DNA of 64,000 nucleotides. Origin: Acidovorax soli (lineage in GTDB: Bacteria; Pseudomonadota; Gammaproteobacteria; Burkholderiales; Burkholderiaceae_C). The notes beneath the pieces were generated by a model. That model saw only the letters and a list, made by a program, of their open reading frames with translations. It had not been told where the DNA came from and did no database searches. The translations under genes and the position numbers were made by a program. The DNA lies in the NCBI RefSeq assembly GCF_014207955.1, contig NZ_JACHLK010000024.1:1-64000 (forward strand), written 5' to 3'. Numbering within the stretch: the first letter of the stretch is position 1; every line of letters starts with the position of its first letter. Below are positions 32,319-41,738 of this stretch, one piece after another.

Positions 32319-32348
32319 CGGACGACCATTCAACGAGCAGGTCGTCCG
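32319..32348 (+). promoter_or_regulatory. Hairpin in the predicted 5' UTR of the esterase operon
   Basis: CGGACGACC (32319-32327) and GGTCGTCCG (32340-32348) are perfect 9-bp arms with a 12-base loop. They would start a few bases after the predicted transcription start. It could stabilise the mRNA or be a second operator. Confidence 0.5.
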
Positions 32349-32384
32349 CTCGCTCAGTGCGCTCGTACAACGACAAGGCTCCCC

Positions 32385-33320
32385 ATGAAGACAACCCTTG
32401 CCGCGGCTGCGGCAGCCACGGCCCTCGTGGCCTGTGGCGGCGGATCGGACACGGACTCCGCCACACCATCCGGCCAATTTCAAAGCCGCTCCGCAGCGCA
32501 GTTGCAGGCATTGACGCCGGCTGAGCGCCAGGTCGCCAAGTCCTTCGCGTCCAGCGACGGCACGCAGGTTCCCTACCTGGAGTACCTGCCGTCGGACTAT
32601 GCCACCAGCGGTACCAAGACCTACCCTCTGCTGATGTTCCTGCACGGCGGAAGCGGCGCGGGCAAGAGCAACGGTTCCGAGATCTCCAAGCTGCTGGGTT
32701 ACCCCATTCCGGCCATGATCGCGGCCAACAACGAGATGTGTTTTGCCGACCAGGCAGGCGTCTCGCAGTGCTTCATCGTGGTGTCGCCGCAAAGCCCCCG
32801 CACGACCGGCGTGTGGAACCTGAACGATGCAGGGGGCATGCTGCTGCGGGCGCAAAAGTCTTACCGTGTCGACCCTTCACGGATCTATGTCACCGGCGTG
32901 TCGATGGGCGGCGGCGGCACCTGGACGCTGCTTGCAAGCTCCTACACCGAGAACGGCCAATCCGTTCGCTGGGCCAGCAAGATCGCCGCGGCCATGCCCA
33001 TCGCCACGGGTGCGAAGTCCAGCACGTACAACACGGGCATCTGCGCGGGCATCGTCGGCAACAGCACCCCGGTATGGGCGTTCCACAACAGTGGCGACCC
33101 GATTGCGGCCCTGGCCAACGAGCGTGGCTGGGTGGACAAGGTGAACCTGGCGACGTCCGCCGACGGATACACCTGCGCCCAGCCAGGCAACCCGGCGGCC
33201 CGCCTGACCATCTACCAGGGCAACACCCACGAGGGCTGGACGACCACCTACAACGTCAACACCCTGATCACGCCGGGCATGAACGCCTTTCAGTGGTTGT
33301 TGTCGAACAAGAAACCATAA
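32385..33320 (+). CDS. Lipoprotein esterase of the alpha/beta hydrolase fold (PHB-depolymerase/feruloyl-esterase-like)
   Basis: 311 aa. The lipobox ALVAC places the lipid-bearing Cys at 17. Hydrolase motifs: LLMFLHGGSGAG (oxyanion region), GVSMGGGGT (nucleophile Ser173), NSGDPIA (Asp238) and NTHEGW (His282), a complete triad. Probably anchored in the outer membrane and acting on an extracellular ester or polymer. First gene of an operon with DUF1800 and DUF1501 exported proteins (42- and 9-bp gaps), under a LysR-type site. Confidence 0.85.
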   Translation: MKTTLAAAAAATALVACGGGSDTDSATPSGQFQSRSAAQLQALTPAERQVAKSFASSDGTQVPYLEYLPSDYATSGTKTYPLLMFLHGGSGAGKSNGSEISKLLGYPIPAMIAANNEMCFADQAGVSQCFIVVSPQSPRTTGVWNLNDAGGMLLRAQKSYRVDPSRIYVTGVSMGGGGTWTLLASSYTENGQSVRWASKIAAAMPIATGAKSSTYNTGICAGIVGNSTPVWAFHNSGDPIAALANERGWVDKVNLATSADGYTCAQPGNPAARLTIYQGNTHEGWTTTYNVNTLITPGMNAFQWLLSNKKP

Positions 33321-33361
33321 CAAACCAGGCTACACGCTGGTGCAACTGCAAGGGGATCGGG

Positions 33362-35302
33362 ATGAGTACACACAATGGACTGCGCTGCAAGGCGCTGGCG
33401 GTAGCGTGCGCCTTGCTGGCAGGTTGCGGAGGCTCGGGAAGCACCGACTCGCAAAACGTGTCGGTCAATTCAGGCGGCACGGGCTCCAGGGCCACCGTCA
33501 GCGCCTACAGCGTTGCAGGCGCGCCGGTGGACCCCACCATGACGGTCGCTGCGGAGAGGCAGGACGAAAAGCTGGTCGCGCTGCCTGCCGGCACGGCGGT
33601 TGACGCAAACGGTCTCCCCGTCTCGATGCCCGAGCGATCTGCGGTCCGCTTTCTGAATCAGGCCACATTCGGCGCAACGCCGTCAGACATTGCCAGTGTG
33701 AGCAGCCGCTGGAGAGATGGCTGGATTCAGGAGCAGATGGTCATGCCGATCACGCAGACCAACTGGGACCGTGTGCGTGCGCTGCAAACCGCCTGGTTCA
33801 ACGCGCAGCCCAATCCCGCGTCGGTCTCTCCGATCGGTCTGCCCTACGAGTTGCTCGACGCCGCGTTGTGGCAGTCCTTCATCGCCAGCCCCGACCAGTT
33901 GCGCAAGCGTGTGGCTTACGTGCTGTCGCAGCTTATGGTGGTGTCGATGGAGGGCCTTGCCGGCAACGGCTACCAGAACCCCTTGCTTGCGGCAGCGTAC
34001 TTCGATGTGCTGGAACGGAACGCGTTCGGCAACTTCCGCAGCCTGCTCAAGGACATCGCGCTCAGCCCGGCAATGGGCATGTACCTGTCGCACCGTGGCA
34101 ATCAGAAGGCGCAGTACGACGCAGACGGCGTGACGGTACTGCGCCAACCCGACGAGAACTTCGCGCGGGAGGTCATGCAGCTGTTTTCCATCGGCCTGGT
34201 GCAGCTCAACGTGGACGGCACCCGAAAACTGGGACCCAACGGCAAGGAGATCGAAACCTATTCGACCGACGACGTGATGGGCCTGGCCCGCGTCTTCACG
34301 GGCTGGAACTGGCAGTTCGATACCCGGGACGGTTCGGGCAGGCAGGCCGGCAATCCTGGCGCTACGTCGGTGGACGGCGCATCGCGCGGCATCAACTCGG
34401 TGTTTTGCGAGTGCTACCGCAATGCGATGGTGATGGTCGATGCAGACCACTCGCCAGAGGCCAAGACGTTCCTGGGCACGACCCTGGCCGCGGGCACCAA
34501 GGGCGAGGCGTCGCTGGAGGCGGCCATCGACGTGCTGTTCAACCACCCGAACGTGGGGCCCTTCATCGGCCGCCAGTTGATCCAGCGTTTGGTGACCAGC
34601 AACCCCAGCCCCGCCTACGTGGCGCGGGTGGCACAGCGCTTCAACAACAACGGCGCTGGTGTGCGCGGCGACATGAAGGCGGTCATCGACCAGGTGCTGC
34701 GCGACCCCGAGGCGCGCTCGCCGCTGAACATCACCGCCCCGTCGGCCACCGCGGGCAAGGTGCGTGAGCCCGTGCTCCGCATGACCGGACTGGCACGCCT
34801 GCTGGGGTTGAACCAGGAGGCCCTGGCCTGGAACGCCACCAGGACGATGAACATGAGCGACCCTGCCACCCAGCTGGGCCAGAGTCCCTTGCGCTCACCG
34901 TCGGTCTTCAACTGCTACCGCCCCGGGTACGTGGCACCGAACTCCAAGGCGGCGGAGCTGGGGCTGGTGGCACCCGAGCTGCAGATCGCGACGGAGACCT
35001 CGGTGCCTGGTGCGCTCAACTACCTGCAGGCCTTCATGGCGGGTGGGGCTCCCAAGACGTCGGGCTCCGTCGCCATCGATTTCACCCCCTGGCTCGGCCT
35101 TGCCGCGAAGGCGGACGCGGCCGAGCTGGTATCGGATCTCAACCTGAAGCTGGCCAACGGGGCGCTGTCGGGCACCACGCAGGCCGCGATTGCCGCCGCG
35201 CTGGGCGGATCCTCTGCGAATGGCGCGTCCGCACAGAGAGCACGCGTTCGCGCCGCCATGCTGATGGTGACCTCGGCCCCTGAATACCTGATCCAAAAGT
35301 AA
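33362..35302 (+). CDS. DUF1800 lipoprotein
   Basis: 646 aa. The lipobox ALLAGC puts the lipidated Cys at 22. The DUF1800 domain covers about residues 90-640: AVRFLNQATFGATPSDI at its start, DENFAREVMQLFSIGLVQLN, and TDDVMGLARVFTGWNW in the middle, then VFNCYRPGYVAPNSK. DUF1800 genes nearly always pair with DUF1501, as here. The biochemical role is unknown, although the pair has been linked with exported and biofilm or polymer-associated proteins. The adjacent secreted esterase supports an extracellular polymer or ester role, which is inference. Confidence 0.9.
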   Translation: MSTHNGLRCKALAVACALLAGCGGSGSTDSQNVSVNSGGTGSRATVSAYSVAGAPVDPTMTVAAERQDEKLVALPAGTAVDANGLPVSMPERSAVRFLNQATFGATPSDIASVSSRWRDGWIQEQMVMPITQTNWDRVRALQTAWFNAQPNPASVSPIGLPYELLDAALWQSFIASPDQLRKRVAYVLSQLMVVSMEGLAGNGYQNPLLAAAYFDVLERNAFGNFRSLLKDIALSPAMGMYLSHRGNQKAQYDADGVTVLRQPDENFAREVMQLFSIGLVQLNVDGTRKLGPNGKEIETYSTDDVMGLARVFTGWNWQFDTRDGSGRQAGNPGATSVDGASRGINSVFCECYRNAMVMVDADHSPEAKTFLGTTLAAGTKGEASLEAAIDVLFNHPNVGPFIGRQLIQRLVTSNPSPAYVARVAQRFNNNGAGVRGDMKAVIDQVLRDPEARSPLNITAPSATAGKVREPVLRMTGLARLLGLNQEALAWNATRTMNMSDPATQLGQSPLRSPSVFNCYRPGYVAPNSKAAELGLVAPELQIATETSVPGALNYLQAFMAGGAPKTSGSVAIDFTPWLGLAAKADAAELVSDLNLKLANGALSGTTQAAIAAALGGSSANGASAQRARVRAAMLMVTSAPEYLIQK

Positions 35303-35311
35303 GAGCGCAAC

Positions 35312-36700
35312 ATGACTGCTACTGTTTCTCGACGCGAGTTCCTGCTGCGCAGCAGCGTGCTGGGCAGCTCCGGCATCACCGCGGCGCCCTGGGCCATGAC
35401 CCTGGGAGGCCTGGCGGCGAGCGCGTCCGCCAATGCTGCAGCGGACGACTACAAGGCGCTCGTGTGCGTCTTTCTTGCCGGCGGCAATGATTGCCACAAC
35501 ACCGTGATTCCGCTGGACGGCGCGAACTACGCAAGCTACGCGAAGCTGCGCAGCGGCCTGGCCATTCCCCAATCCAGCATCACGGCGACGGAACTCACGC
35601 CGAACAATCCCTGGACCAACGGGCGTCGGATGTCGCTGAGTCCCAGCCTGGCGCCGATGAAAGGCTTGTTCGACAGCGGCAAGATGGCTCTGGTCATGAA
35701 CGTGGGACCGCTGGTGGGGCCACTGACCCTGGCGCAGTACAGGCAAGGCATCGGGGTGCCGCCCAAGCTGTTCTCGCACAACGACCAGCAGTCGACATGG
35801 CAAGCGGGGGGCACGGAAGGCGTGACGACCGGCTGGGGCGGCCGCATGGCCGATCTGCTCCTGGCGGGGAACGGCGCCAATGGCGCGATGCTGACCAGCA
35901 TCTCGGCGACGGGGAATGCCGTCTTCATGTCGGGCAAGTCCGTCTCGCAGTACCAGATCAGCCCGACTGCGGGTGGCGCCGTGAAGGTCTTGCCGTCCAA
36001 TGGTGCGGGAGCGGGCCTGGATGCCCAGGTCATCGCGGCCGTCAATGGCATGCTGGTCCGCCCAAGTGGGCATGCGCTGGAGGAGAGTCATGCGGCCATC
36101 GCCAGGCGCTCCATCGCAACCGAGGGGGTGGTGACCCAGGCGCTGAGCGGGGTGGGCGACAAGGCCCTTGTGGCGGGCAACAGCCTGTCCGCGCAGCTCA
36201 ACCTGGTGGCGCGCATGATTGCCGCCCGCGGAGCGCTCGGGGTGAAGCGCCAGGTGTTCTTTGTGTCGTTCGGGACCTTCGACCTGCACGCCATGACCAA
36301 CGACAAGCAACCCGGCCTGCACAAGACGCTGGCGGATGCGCTCAAGGCCTTCTACGACGCGACGGTGGCCATGGGCGTGGCTGAGAGCGTCACCACCTTC
36401 ACCGCATCGGATTTCGGTCGCACACTCTCCAGCAATGGCGACGGATCGGACCATGGCTGGGGCGGCCACCACTTCGTTGTCGGCGGTGCCGTCAAGCCAA
36501 GGACCTGGGTCGGGCAGTTGCCGGACGTGACCGTGGGAGGCCAGCACGACGTAGGCCAGGGGCGGCTTCTTCCCAACGTGAGTGTCGACCAATACGGTGC
36601 CACGTTGGCGAAGTGGATGGGGGTTTCGAGCAGCGACATGGGCACCGTGTTTCCCAGCATCCGATCCTATACGGCGACAGATTTGGGATTTTTGTCTTAA
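35312..36700 (+). CDS. DUF1501 Tat-exported protein
   Basis: 462 aa. SRREFLLRSSVLGSSG (residues 6-21) is a twin-arginine signal. The DUF1501 body has LVCVFLAGGNDCHNTVIP, FSHNDQQSTWQ, and FTASDFGRTLSSNGDGSDHGWGGH, which is the sulfatase-like metal-binding region. Its start is 9 bp after the DUF1800 stop. The Asp/His-rich motifs resemble the alkaline phosphatase/sulfatase superfamily, so hydrolase activity is possible but not shown. Confidence 0.9.
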   Translation: MTATVSRREFLLRSSVLGSSGITAAPWAMTLGGLAASASANAAADDYKALVCVFLAGGNDCHNTVIPLDGANYASYAKLRSGLAIPQSSITATELTPNNPWTNGRRMSLSPSLAPMKGLFDSGKMALVMNVGPLVGPLTLAQYRQGIGVPPKLFSHNDQQSTWQAGGTEGVTTGWGGRMADLLLAGNGANGAMLTSISATGNAVFMSGKSVSQYQISPTAGGAVKVLPSNGAGAGLDAQVIAAVNGMLVRPSGHALEESHAAIARRSIATEGVVTQALSGVGDKALVAGNSLSAQLNLVARMIAARGALGVKRQVFFVSFGTFDLHAMTNDKQPGLHKTLADALKAFYDATVAMGVAESVTTFTASDFGRTLSSNGDGSDHGWGGHHFVVGGAVKPRTWVGQLPDVTVGGQHDVGQGRLLPNVSVDQYGATLAKWMGVSSSDMGTVFPSIRSYTATDLGFLS

Positions 36701-36876
36701 CCCGCGCTGAGGTAGCGCCGAACCTGTCTTGCCGAGGCGTTGAGACTTTACGACGGGTTCGGTGGATCATTTTCTTGGGTGCATGCAGAGAGCGGCAGGC
36801 AAGGGTTGTTGCAAAAAAGGGCTTCCCCGATCCGGTGCCTGGGCTACAGAATGGCCCAGGGGGAGGATCTGCCACC
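36701..36876 (+). other. Intergenic region with nested inverted repeats upstream of the GGDEF gene
   Basis: GCGCT-N5-AGCGC occurs at 36704-36718. CCGAACC and GGTTCGG (arms starting near 36718 and 36755) enclose a GTCT/AGAC stem. The fold could end the DUF1501 transcript, but no U-run follows. GGGGGAGG lies just before the GGDEF ATG as ribosome-binding site. No gene seen. Confidence 0.35.
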
Positions 36877-38397
36877 ATGACCACCAAGCACATGCATGAG
36901 CGCGTGCCGTTGCTGCAAGGGGCCCGGGCGCGCATCGCCGCCGGGCTTGCGGGCCTGTGCATCGTGCTGGGCATGGCATGGCTGGCGCCGCTGTACCTGC
37001 GGCTGGAGCAAGGGCTGCGTGCGTCGGCCCAGCAGTCCGTCAATGTGCTGGCCGACGATGTGGCACGCCAGCTGGTCGAGGACCTGACCAGCCGCCAGCG
37101 CGAGATGGTGCTGATGTCGGAGATGGTGTGCTCGCACGCAGCCCCCGACGGGCGGGTGCTGCGCAAGGCCATGGACGGCCTGCGCGGCCAGCAGGCCGAG
37201 TACGCCTGGATCGGCCTGACCGATGCCCAGGGCCGCGTGGTGGCGGCGCTCGACGGCTTGCTGGAGGGCGCCGATGTCTCCAAGCGCCCTTGGTTCGCGG
37301 CCGGCCTGCGCGGCGGCTTCGTGGGCGATCCGCACGATGCGGTGCTGCTGGCGCGCTACCTGGCACCCCGGCCCAATGGCGAGCCCCTGCGCTTTCTGGA
37401 CGTGGCGGCCCCGCTGCGCGATGACAAGGGCGCCGTTACCGGGGTGATGGCCGGGCACCTGCACTGGGACTGGGTGCACCGCATCATCACCGAGACGGTG
37501 ACCCGGCACCGGGGCGACCGGCCGGTGGAGGTCTTTGTCGCCAACCGCAAGGGCGACTGGCTGCTGGACCTGGACAGCCCGCAAAAGCTGCCCACGGTGC
37601 CCTTGCAGGCGCTGCGTGCCGAGTCCGGCTACGTGGTGGCCGTGCAGAAGCTGGCCACGGCCCCGCCAGCCGACAACCTGGGCTGGACGGTCGTGGTGCG
37701 CGAGCCCCATGCCCAGGCCCATGCCCCGTTGCACCAGATGCGCCGGCTGCTGCTGGTCTTTGCCGCGCTGCTGGCAGGCCTGGTGGCGCTGCTGGCCTGG
37801 TGGGTGGTGGGCCGTGCGGCATCGCCACGCGCTTTGGTGGGCGCCGCACCGATGGCTCCGGCATGGTCCGGTGCTGAACTGGACCGCATGGCCCAGACCG
37901 ACCGGCTCACGGGCTTGCCGAACCGGGGCAAGCTGCTGGTGCACCTGCAGCAGGCCCTTGCGCGGGCACAGACCGGCAGTGCCGGCGCCGCGCTGCTGCT
38001 GGTCGATCTGGACAACTTCGGCCAGCTCAACCAGGACCGGGGGCAGGAGGCGGGGGACCAGGTCCTCATCCTCCAGGCGGCGCGGCTGCGCCGCCTGGAG
38101 GGCATGGGCGCCGTGGTGGCCCGCGCCGGTGGCGACAAGTTCCTGCTGCTGACCGAAGAGCTGGACCCCTCGCCCGCCACGGGCCGCGAACGCGCCCAGG
38201 TGGTGGCCGAGGCCGCACTGGCCGCGCTGCGCGAGCCCTGCATGCTGCAGGGCGGGGCCTGCATCGTGCATGCTTCCATCGGCATCGCCTTGCTGGGCGA
38301 TGGCTCGGCCACGGTGGACGGGCTGCTGCAAAGCGCCGAGCGGGCCATGCGCCAGGCCAAGCAGCAAGGCAAGGACCGTGCCGTGCTCGCTACGTAG
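36877..38397 (+). CDS. Cache-domain membrane sensor with degenerate GGDEF domain
   Basis: 506 aa. Transmembrane helices at about 19-41 and 290-311 bracket a periplasmic dCache-type sensor (YAWIGLTDAQGRVVAA; KRPWFAAGLRGG). The cytoplasmic GGDEF fold follows (TDRLTGLPNRGKLL; LLVDLDNFGQLNQ). The signature is AGGDKF (417-422): the glutamate that coordinates Mg in diguanylate cyclases is Lys421. The protein is probably not a c-di-GMP synthase; it could bind a nucleotide or act as partner. No EAL domain. Convergent with the Rid gene, 14 bp apart. Confidence 0.88.
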   Translation: MTTKHMHERVPLLQGARARIAAGLAGLCIVLGMAWLAPLYLRLEQGLRASAQQSVNVLADDVARQLVEDLTSRQREMVLMSEMVCSHAAPDGRVLRKAMDGLRGQQAEYAWIGLTDAQGRVVAALDGLLEGADVSKRPWFAAGLRGGFVGDPHDAVLLARYLAPRPNGEPLRFLDVAAPLRDDKGAVTGVMAGHLHWDWVHRIITETVTRHRGDRPVEVFVANRKGDWLLDLDSPQKLPTVPLQALRAESGYVVAVQKLATAPPADNLGWTVVVREPHAQAHAPLHQMRRLLLVFAALLAGLVALLAWWVVGRAASPRALVGAAPMAPAWSGAELDRMAQTDRLTGLPNRGKLLVHLQQALARAQTGSAGAALLLVDLDNFGQLNQDRGQEAGDQVLILQAARLRRLEGMGAVVARAGGDKFLLLTEELDPSPATGRERAQVVAEAALAALREPCMLQGGACIVHASIGIALLGDGSATVDGLLQSAERAMRQAKQQGKDRAVLAT

Positions 38398-38411
38398 AAA
38401 GAGAAAGGCGC

Positions 38412-38912
38412 TCAGGGCTGCTTCAGCACGGCGTCGATCTCCAGTTCCACCCACACCCCGTCGGGCAGGCTGGCCACGCCCACGGCGCTGCGTGCCGGCA
38501 GCGCATGCTGCGGAAAGGCGATGGCCAGCACCTCGGAGGCCGCATCGAGCACGCGCGGGTGCGCGCCAAAGCCGGCGCCTGAGCGCACAAAGCCACGCAG
38601 GCGCACCACGTGCTGCACCTGGGCCAGCCCGCCGCCACCACAGGCCGTGCGCAGCGCCGCCAGGGCGTTGAGCATGGCCACGCGCGCGGCGTGGCGCGCG
38701 GGCTCCAGGTCGGCGTCGGCCTCGCAGAGGCCCGCAAGCGGTTTGCCGTCGATGCGGCTGGTCTGGCCGCTCACGGCCACCCAGCGCTGGCCCGGCGCCG
38801 CATCGTGCACATGGCAGGGCGCGTAGCTGCCGCGCGGCTGGGGCGCGGGTGGCAGCGGCAGGCCGGCGGCGGCCAGGCGCTGCTCGGGTGAGGTCGAGGC
38901 GCCGGGGCTCAT
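38412..38912 (-). CDS. Rid-family (RidA/YjgF-like) protein
   Basis: 166 aa, longer than RidA (about 128) because of an N-terminal extension. WVAVSGQTSRIDGK, ARHAARVAMLNALAALR and HALPARSAVGVASLP match the family; the last supplies the Arg of the ligand pocket. It probably hydrolyses reactive imines or enamines or a related intermediate. Its start overlaps the PhzF gene stop (ATGA). Last gene of the Bug-PhzF-Rid operon. Confidence 0.88.
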   Translation of the reverse strand: MSPGASTSPEQRLAAAGLPLPPAPQPRGSYAPCHVHDAAPGQRWVAVSGQTSRIDGKPLAGLCEADADLEPARHAARVAMLNALAALRTACGGGGLAQVQHVVRLRGFVRSGAGFGAHPRVLDAASEVLAIAFPQHALPARSAVGVASLPDGVWVELEIDAVLKQP

Positions 38913-39817
38913 GCCATGCCCTCCACCACCTCGCCGCTGAGCCAGCAGCCCACGACCGAGCCCTTGGCATCGAAGCGCGGGCGCACGGCGATGGCCGAGG
39001 GGCTGCCCATGGCGTCACCCTGGCGCACGGTGCACACCACGGGGGCTGCTGCGCTGCCCGTGGCAATGGTGCCGGCCGCAGCCAGGTGCCCCCACAGGGC
39101 GGCGGCGGCGATGCCGGTGGCGGCATCCTCGGGGTAGCCGGATTTGCGCGGGAACTGGCGCGCAAACACGGTGGGTTCTGCGCCTGCTGCACCTTGCTGC
39201 AATGCATAGGGGTACAGGCCGGTGGAGCCAATGGCCTCGCAGGTGGCTTCCATGGCCGCGAAGTCGGGTGCCAGGGCATGCAGTGCGGCCGCATCGGGCA
39301 GGGGCACCAGGGTCTTCACACGGCTGGTGGCGGCATTGGTCATGGGGGCGCTGTCGGCCAGCCCCAGGGTGCGGGCCACCAGGCTGGCGTCCGTGGGGGA
39401 CAGCATCTCTTCGCGCACGGCGGGCTGGGAGATCCATACGCGCTGGTGCGCTGCGTCCCACTCCACGTCCACCAGGCCGCTCAGGGTCTGCACGCAGGCC
39501 GTGGGCGTGGTCCACACGCCCCAGCGGCGCAGCGCCCACAGCGTGCCCACGGTGGCGTGGCCGCACATCTCCATCTCGTGGTGGGGCACGAAAAAGCGCA
39601 GGCGCCAGTCGGCACCGGGCACTTCGGCCGGCAGCACAAAGGCCGATTCATGCCCGTGGGTGCGCGCCACCTCCTGCATCTGCGCAGCATCCATTCCGCG
39701 CGCATCGGCCACCAGCGGCACGGGGTTGCCGCCGCCGGGCCCGTTGACGAACACATTGATCAAGACCACCTGGCCGGCGGCGGGCCGCGTTTTGGGGAAG
39801 GGGGCGAAATCAGTCAA
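38909..39817 (-). CDS. PhzF-family isomerase/epimerase-like protein
   Basis: 302 aa. The N-terminal INVFVNGPGGGNPVPLVAD, THGHESAFVLP with the catalytic Glu of the family, and FVPHHEMEMCGHATVGTLWAL are typical of PhzF. The C-terminal copy includes GYPEDAATGIAAAALWGHL. PhzF enzymes move hydrogens in cyclic or amino acid substrates without cofactor. This is a single gene, not a phenazine cluster. Overlaps Rid by 4 bp and the Bug gene by 8 bp. Confidence 0.88.
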   Translation of the reverse strand: MTDFAPFPKTRPAAGQVVLINVFVNGPGGGNPVPLVADARGMDAAQMQEVARTHGHESAFVLPAEVPGADWRLRFFVPHHEMEMCGHATVGTLWALRRWGVWTTPTACVQTLSGLVDVEWDAAHQRVWISQPAVREEMLSPTDASLVARTLGLADSAPMTNAATSRVKTLVPLPDAAALHALAPDFAAMEATCEAIGSTGLYPYALQQGAAGAEPTVFARQFPRKSGYPEDAATGIAAAALWGHLAAAGTIATGSAAAPVVCTVRQGDAMGSPSAIAVRPRFDAKGSVVGCWLSGEVVEGMA

Positions 39818-40793
39818 CGCGCGCTCCTACGGCTTTGGCGATGCGTCCCCAGTAGGCGGTATCGCGCACCACGGCGGCTTGCAGCGCACCGGGCGTGCCG
39901 GGCGCTGCATTCACGCCCAGGGCGGCCAGCTCGGCGGACACGGCGCGGTCGGCCAGCACGGTGTTGAGCGCGTGGTTGAAGCGCTCCACCACGGCCTTGG
40001 GCGTTTGCGCGGGGAAGACGATGCCGTACCACAGCGATTGGTCGAACCCCGGCAAGCCCTGTTGCTGGAAGGTGGGAACGCCCGTGAGCAGCGCGTTGGG
40101 CGCGGTGGTGGCCACCGCGTGGACGCGCCCGGCACGGATGTAGGGCGCCAGGCCGGCAGGGTTGTCGAACATCAGCTGCACCTGGCCTGCGATCAGGTCG
40201 GTGTACGCCGGTGCGGCGCCGCGGTAGGGCACGTGCACCAGCGCCGTGCCTGCCACGCCTTTGAACTGCTCGCCCAGCAGGTGCGAGACCGTGCCCGCAC
40301 CCACCGAGGCAAAACTGAAGCCCTCGGGCCTGGCCTTGAGCGCGGCCAGCAAGGCCCGGGTGTCGGGCTTGCCCAGGGTGCCCGTGGTGGCCAGCACATA
40401 CGGCGAGGTGCCGATGAAGCCGGCGTAGCTGAAGTCCTTGGCGGGGTCGAACGGCAGCTTGGGGTACACGCTCACGCTGACCGCGTGGGTGCTGGTGGTG
40501 GCCACGCCGGCGGTGTAGCCGTCGGCCGCGGCGCGCGCCACGGCGGCCGAGCCCACGGTGCCGCCGGCACCGGCGCGGTTGTCGATCACCAGGGGTTGGC
40601 CCAGCTCCTTTTGCAGCCGGGGTTGCAGGGCGCGGGCCACCAGGTCGGTGCCGCCGCCGGCCGGGAAGGGCACGACCAGGGTGATGGGCTTGGCGGGCCA
40701 AGCCGGCGCCTGCGCGAGCACCGAGGTGCAGGCGCTGGCCAGGGCGAGCAGGGCAGCCCTGCGAAGGTGGGAAACAGGGGGCGAGGCGGGCAT
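39810..40793 (-). CDS. Bug-family periplasmic solute-binding protein
   Basis: 327 aa from the ATG at 40793, chosen because GGAG lies 6 bases before it; further starts at 40805 and 40808 are in frame. Sec signal HLRRAALLALASACTSVLAQ. Mature motifs: ITLVVPFPAGGGTDLVARAL and LVIDNRAGAGGTVGSAAVA. First gene of the operon with PhzF and Rid; the AraC gene lies upstream on the same strand, 117 bp away. Confidence 0.92.
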   Translation of the reverse strand: MPASPPVSHLRRAALLALASACTSVLAQAPAWPAKPITLVVPFPAGGGTDLVARALQPRLQKELGQPLVIDNRAGAGGTVGSAAVARAAADGYTAGVATTSTHAVSVSVYPKLPFDPAKDFSYAGFIGTSPYVLATTGTLGKPDTRALLAALKARPEGFSFASVGAGTVSHLLGEQFKGVAGTALVHVPYRGAAPAYTDLIAGQVQLMFDNPAGLAPYIRAGRVHAVATTAPNALLTGVPTFQQQGLPGFDQSLWYGIVFPAQTPKAVVERFNHALNTVLADRAVSAELAALGVNAAPGTPGALQAAVVRDTAYWGRIAKAVGARVD

Positions 40794-40909
40794 GGGGAAC
40801 TCCATCACGAAGGAGCTTCCATGCTAGGAATCGGCAAGGAATCCGGACAACCAGGATGCGACAGGCCGCGATCCCAAACACGACACTGGCGACATGCGCC
40901 GCAGAAAAA

Positions 40910-41686
40910 TCAGTGCGCTACCGACTTCAACAGCCGCGTGAGGTGCCCGCTGGTCGCAAACCCCAGCTGCAGGCTCACCTGCGCCAGCGGCAGGCCCGTG
41001 GCCAGCAGCTGGCGTGCGTGGGCGGCCAGCATGTGCCGGCGCAGGGCCACGGGGCTTTGGCCCCATTCCTCCTGGCAGGCGCGCTGCAATTGGCGGGTGG
41101 AGGTGCCCAGCTCGCAGGCGATGGCATCGATGCTGGGCAGGGGCTCGTTCCAGTCCAGTGCCTGGGCGAAGCGCGCCGCCATCTGCCGCGCGGGTGATGG
41201 GGGGCGCGCCGGCTGCAGCGGCTGGGCGCGTGCGATCTGGCGCACCACGGCCAGCACCAGGGGCTCGGCAGCGCGTGGGTCGAGGGCCGGGGCCAGCAGC
41301 GCATCCAGCATGGACAGCGCCGCCGCATCGAGCCGGATGGCGCCGTGCCCGGTGAGGGCGCGCGCGATCTCGGGTGCCAGGTACAGCTCGCCATGCTCCT
41401 GCTGCTGCGTGGCCGACTGGGTGCGGTGGGCGGTGGCCACGGGCAGCAGGATGGCCTGGCTGCGTGCCAGGCGCATCTGCTCGCCTGGTACCACCCCCAC
41501 GCCCTCGGGCCGCCAGGCGCTGTGCAGCGCCCCCTTGCGCGGCCACAGCAGCATGGCGCAGTCGTGCACATGCCAGTCGAACTCGTAGTGCGGCTGCCGG
41601 CTGTGGCGCAGCGCAAAGCCCTGGGCCGCCAGCTGGGGCAGCTTGGGCGAGAGCTGGGGCGGGTGCGGGGCGGCGGGGCTGGTCAT
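40910..41686 (-). CDS. AraC-family transcriptional regulator
   Basis: 258 aa. N-terminal cupin (HYEFDWHVHDCAMLLWPRKG) and C-terminal AraC helix-turn-helix pair (LPSIDAIACELGTSTRQLQRACQEEW; LPLAQVSLQLGFATSGHLTRLLK). It probably regulates the downstream Bug-PhzF-Rid operon. The gap 40794-40909 holds no further gene. Confidence 0.9.
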   Translation of the reverse strand: MTSPAAPHPPQLSPKLPQLAAQGFALRHSRQPHYEFDWHVHDCAMLLWPRKGALHSAWRPEGVGVVPGEQMRLARSQAILLPVATAHRTQSATQQQEHGELYLAPEIARALTGHGAIRLDAAALSMLDALLAPALDPRAAEPLVLAVVRQIARAQPLQPARPPSPARQMAARFAQALDWNEPLPSIDAIACELGTSTRQLQRACQEEWGQSPVALRRHMLAAHARQLLATGLPLAQVSLQLGFATSGHLTRLLKSVAH

Positions 41687-41738
41687 GTTGGCAAAACCTT
41701 TGCAGGGATCGTGCCAGATGCGCCAGCCGCGCGCAATC

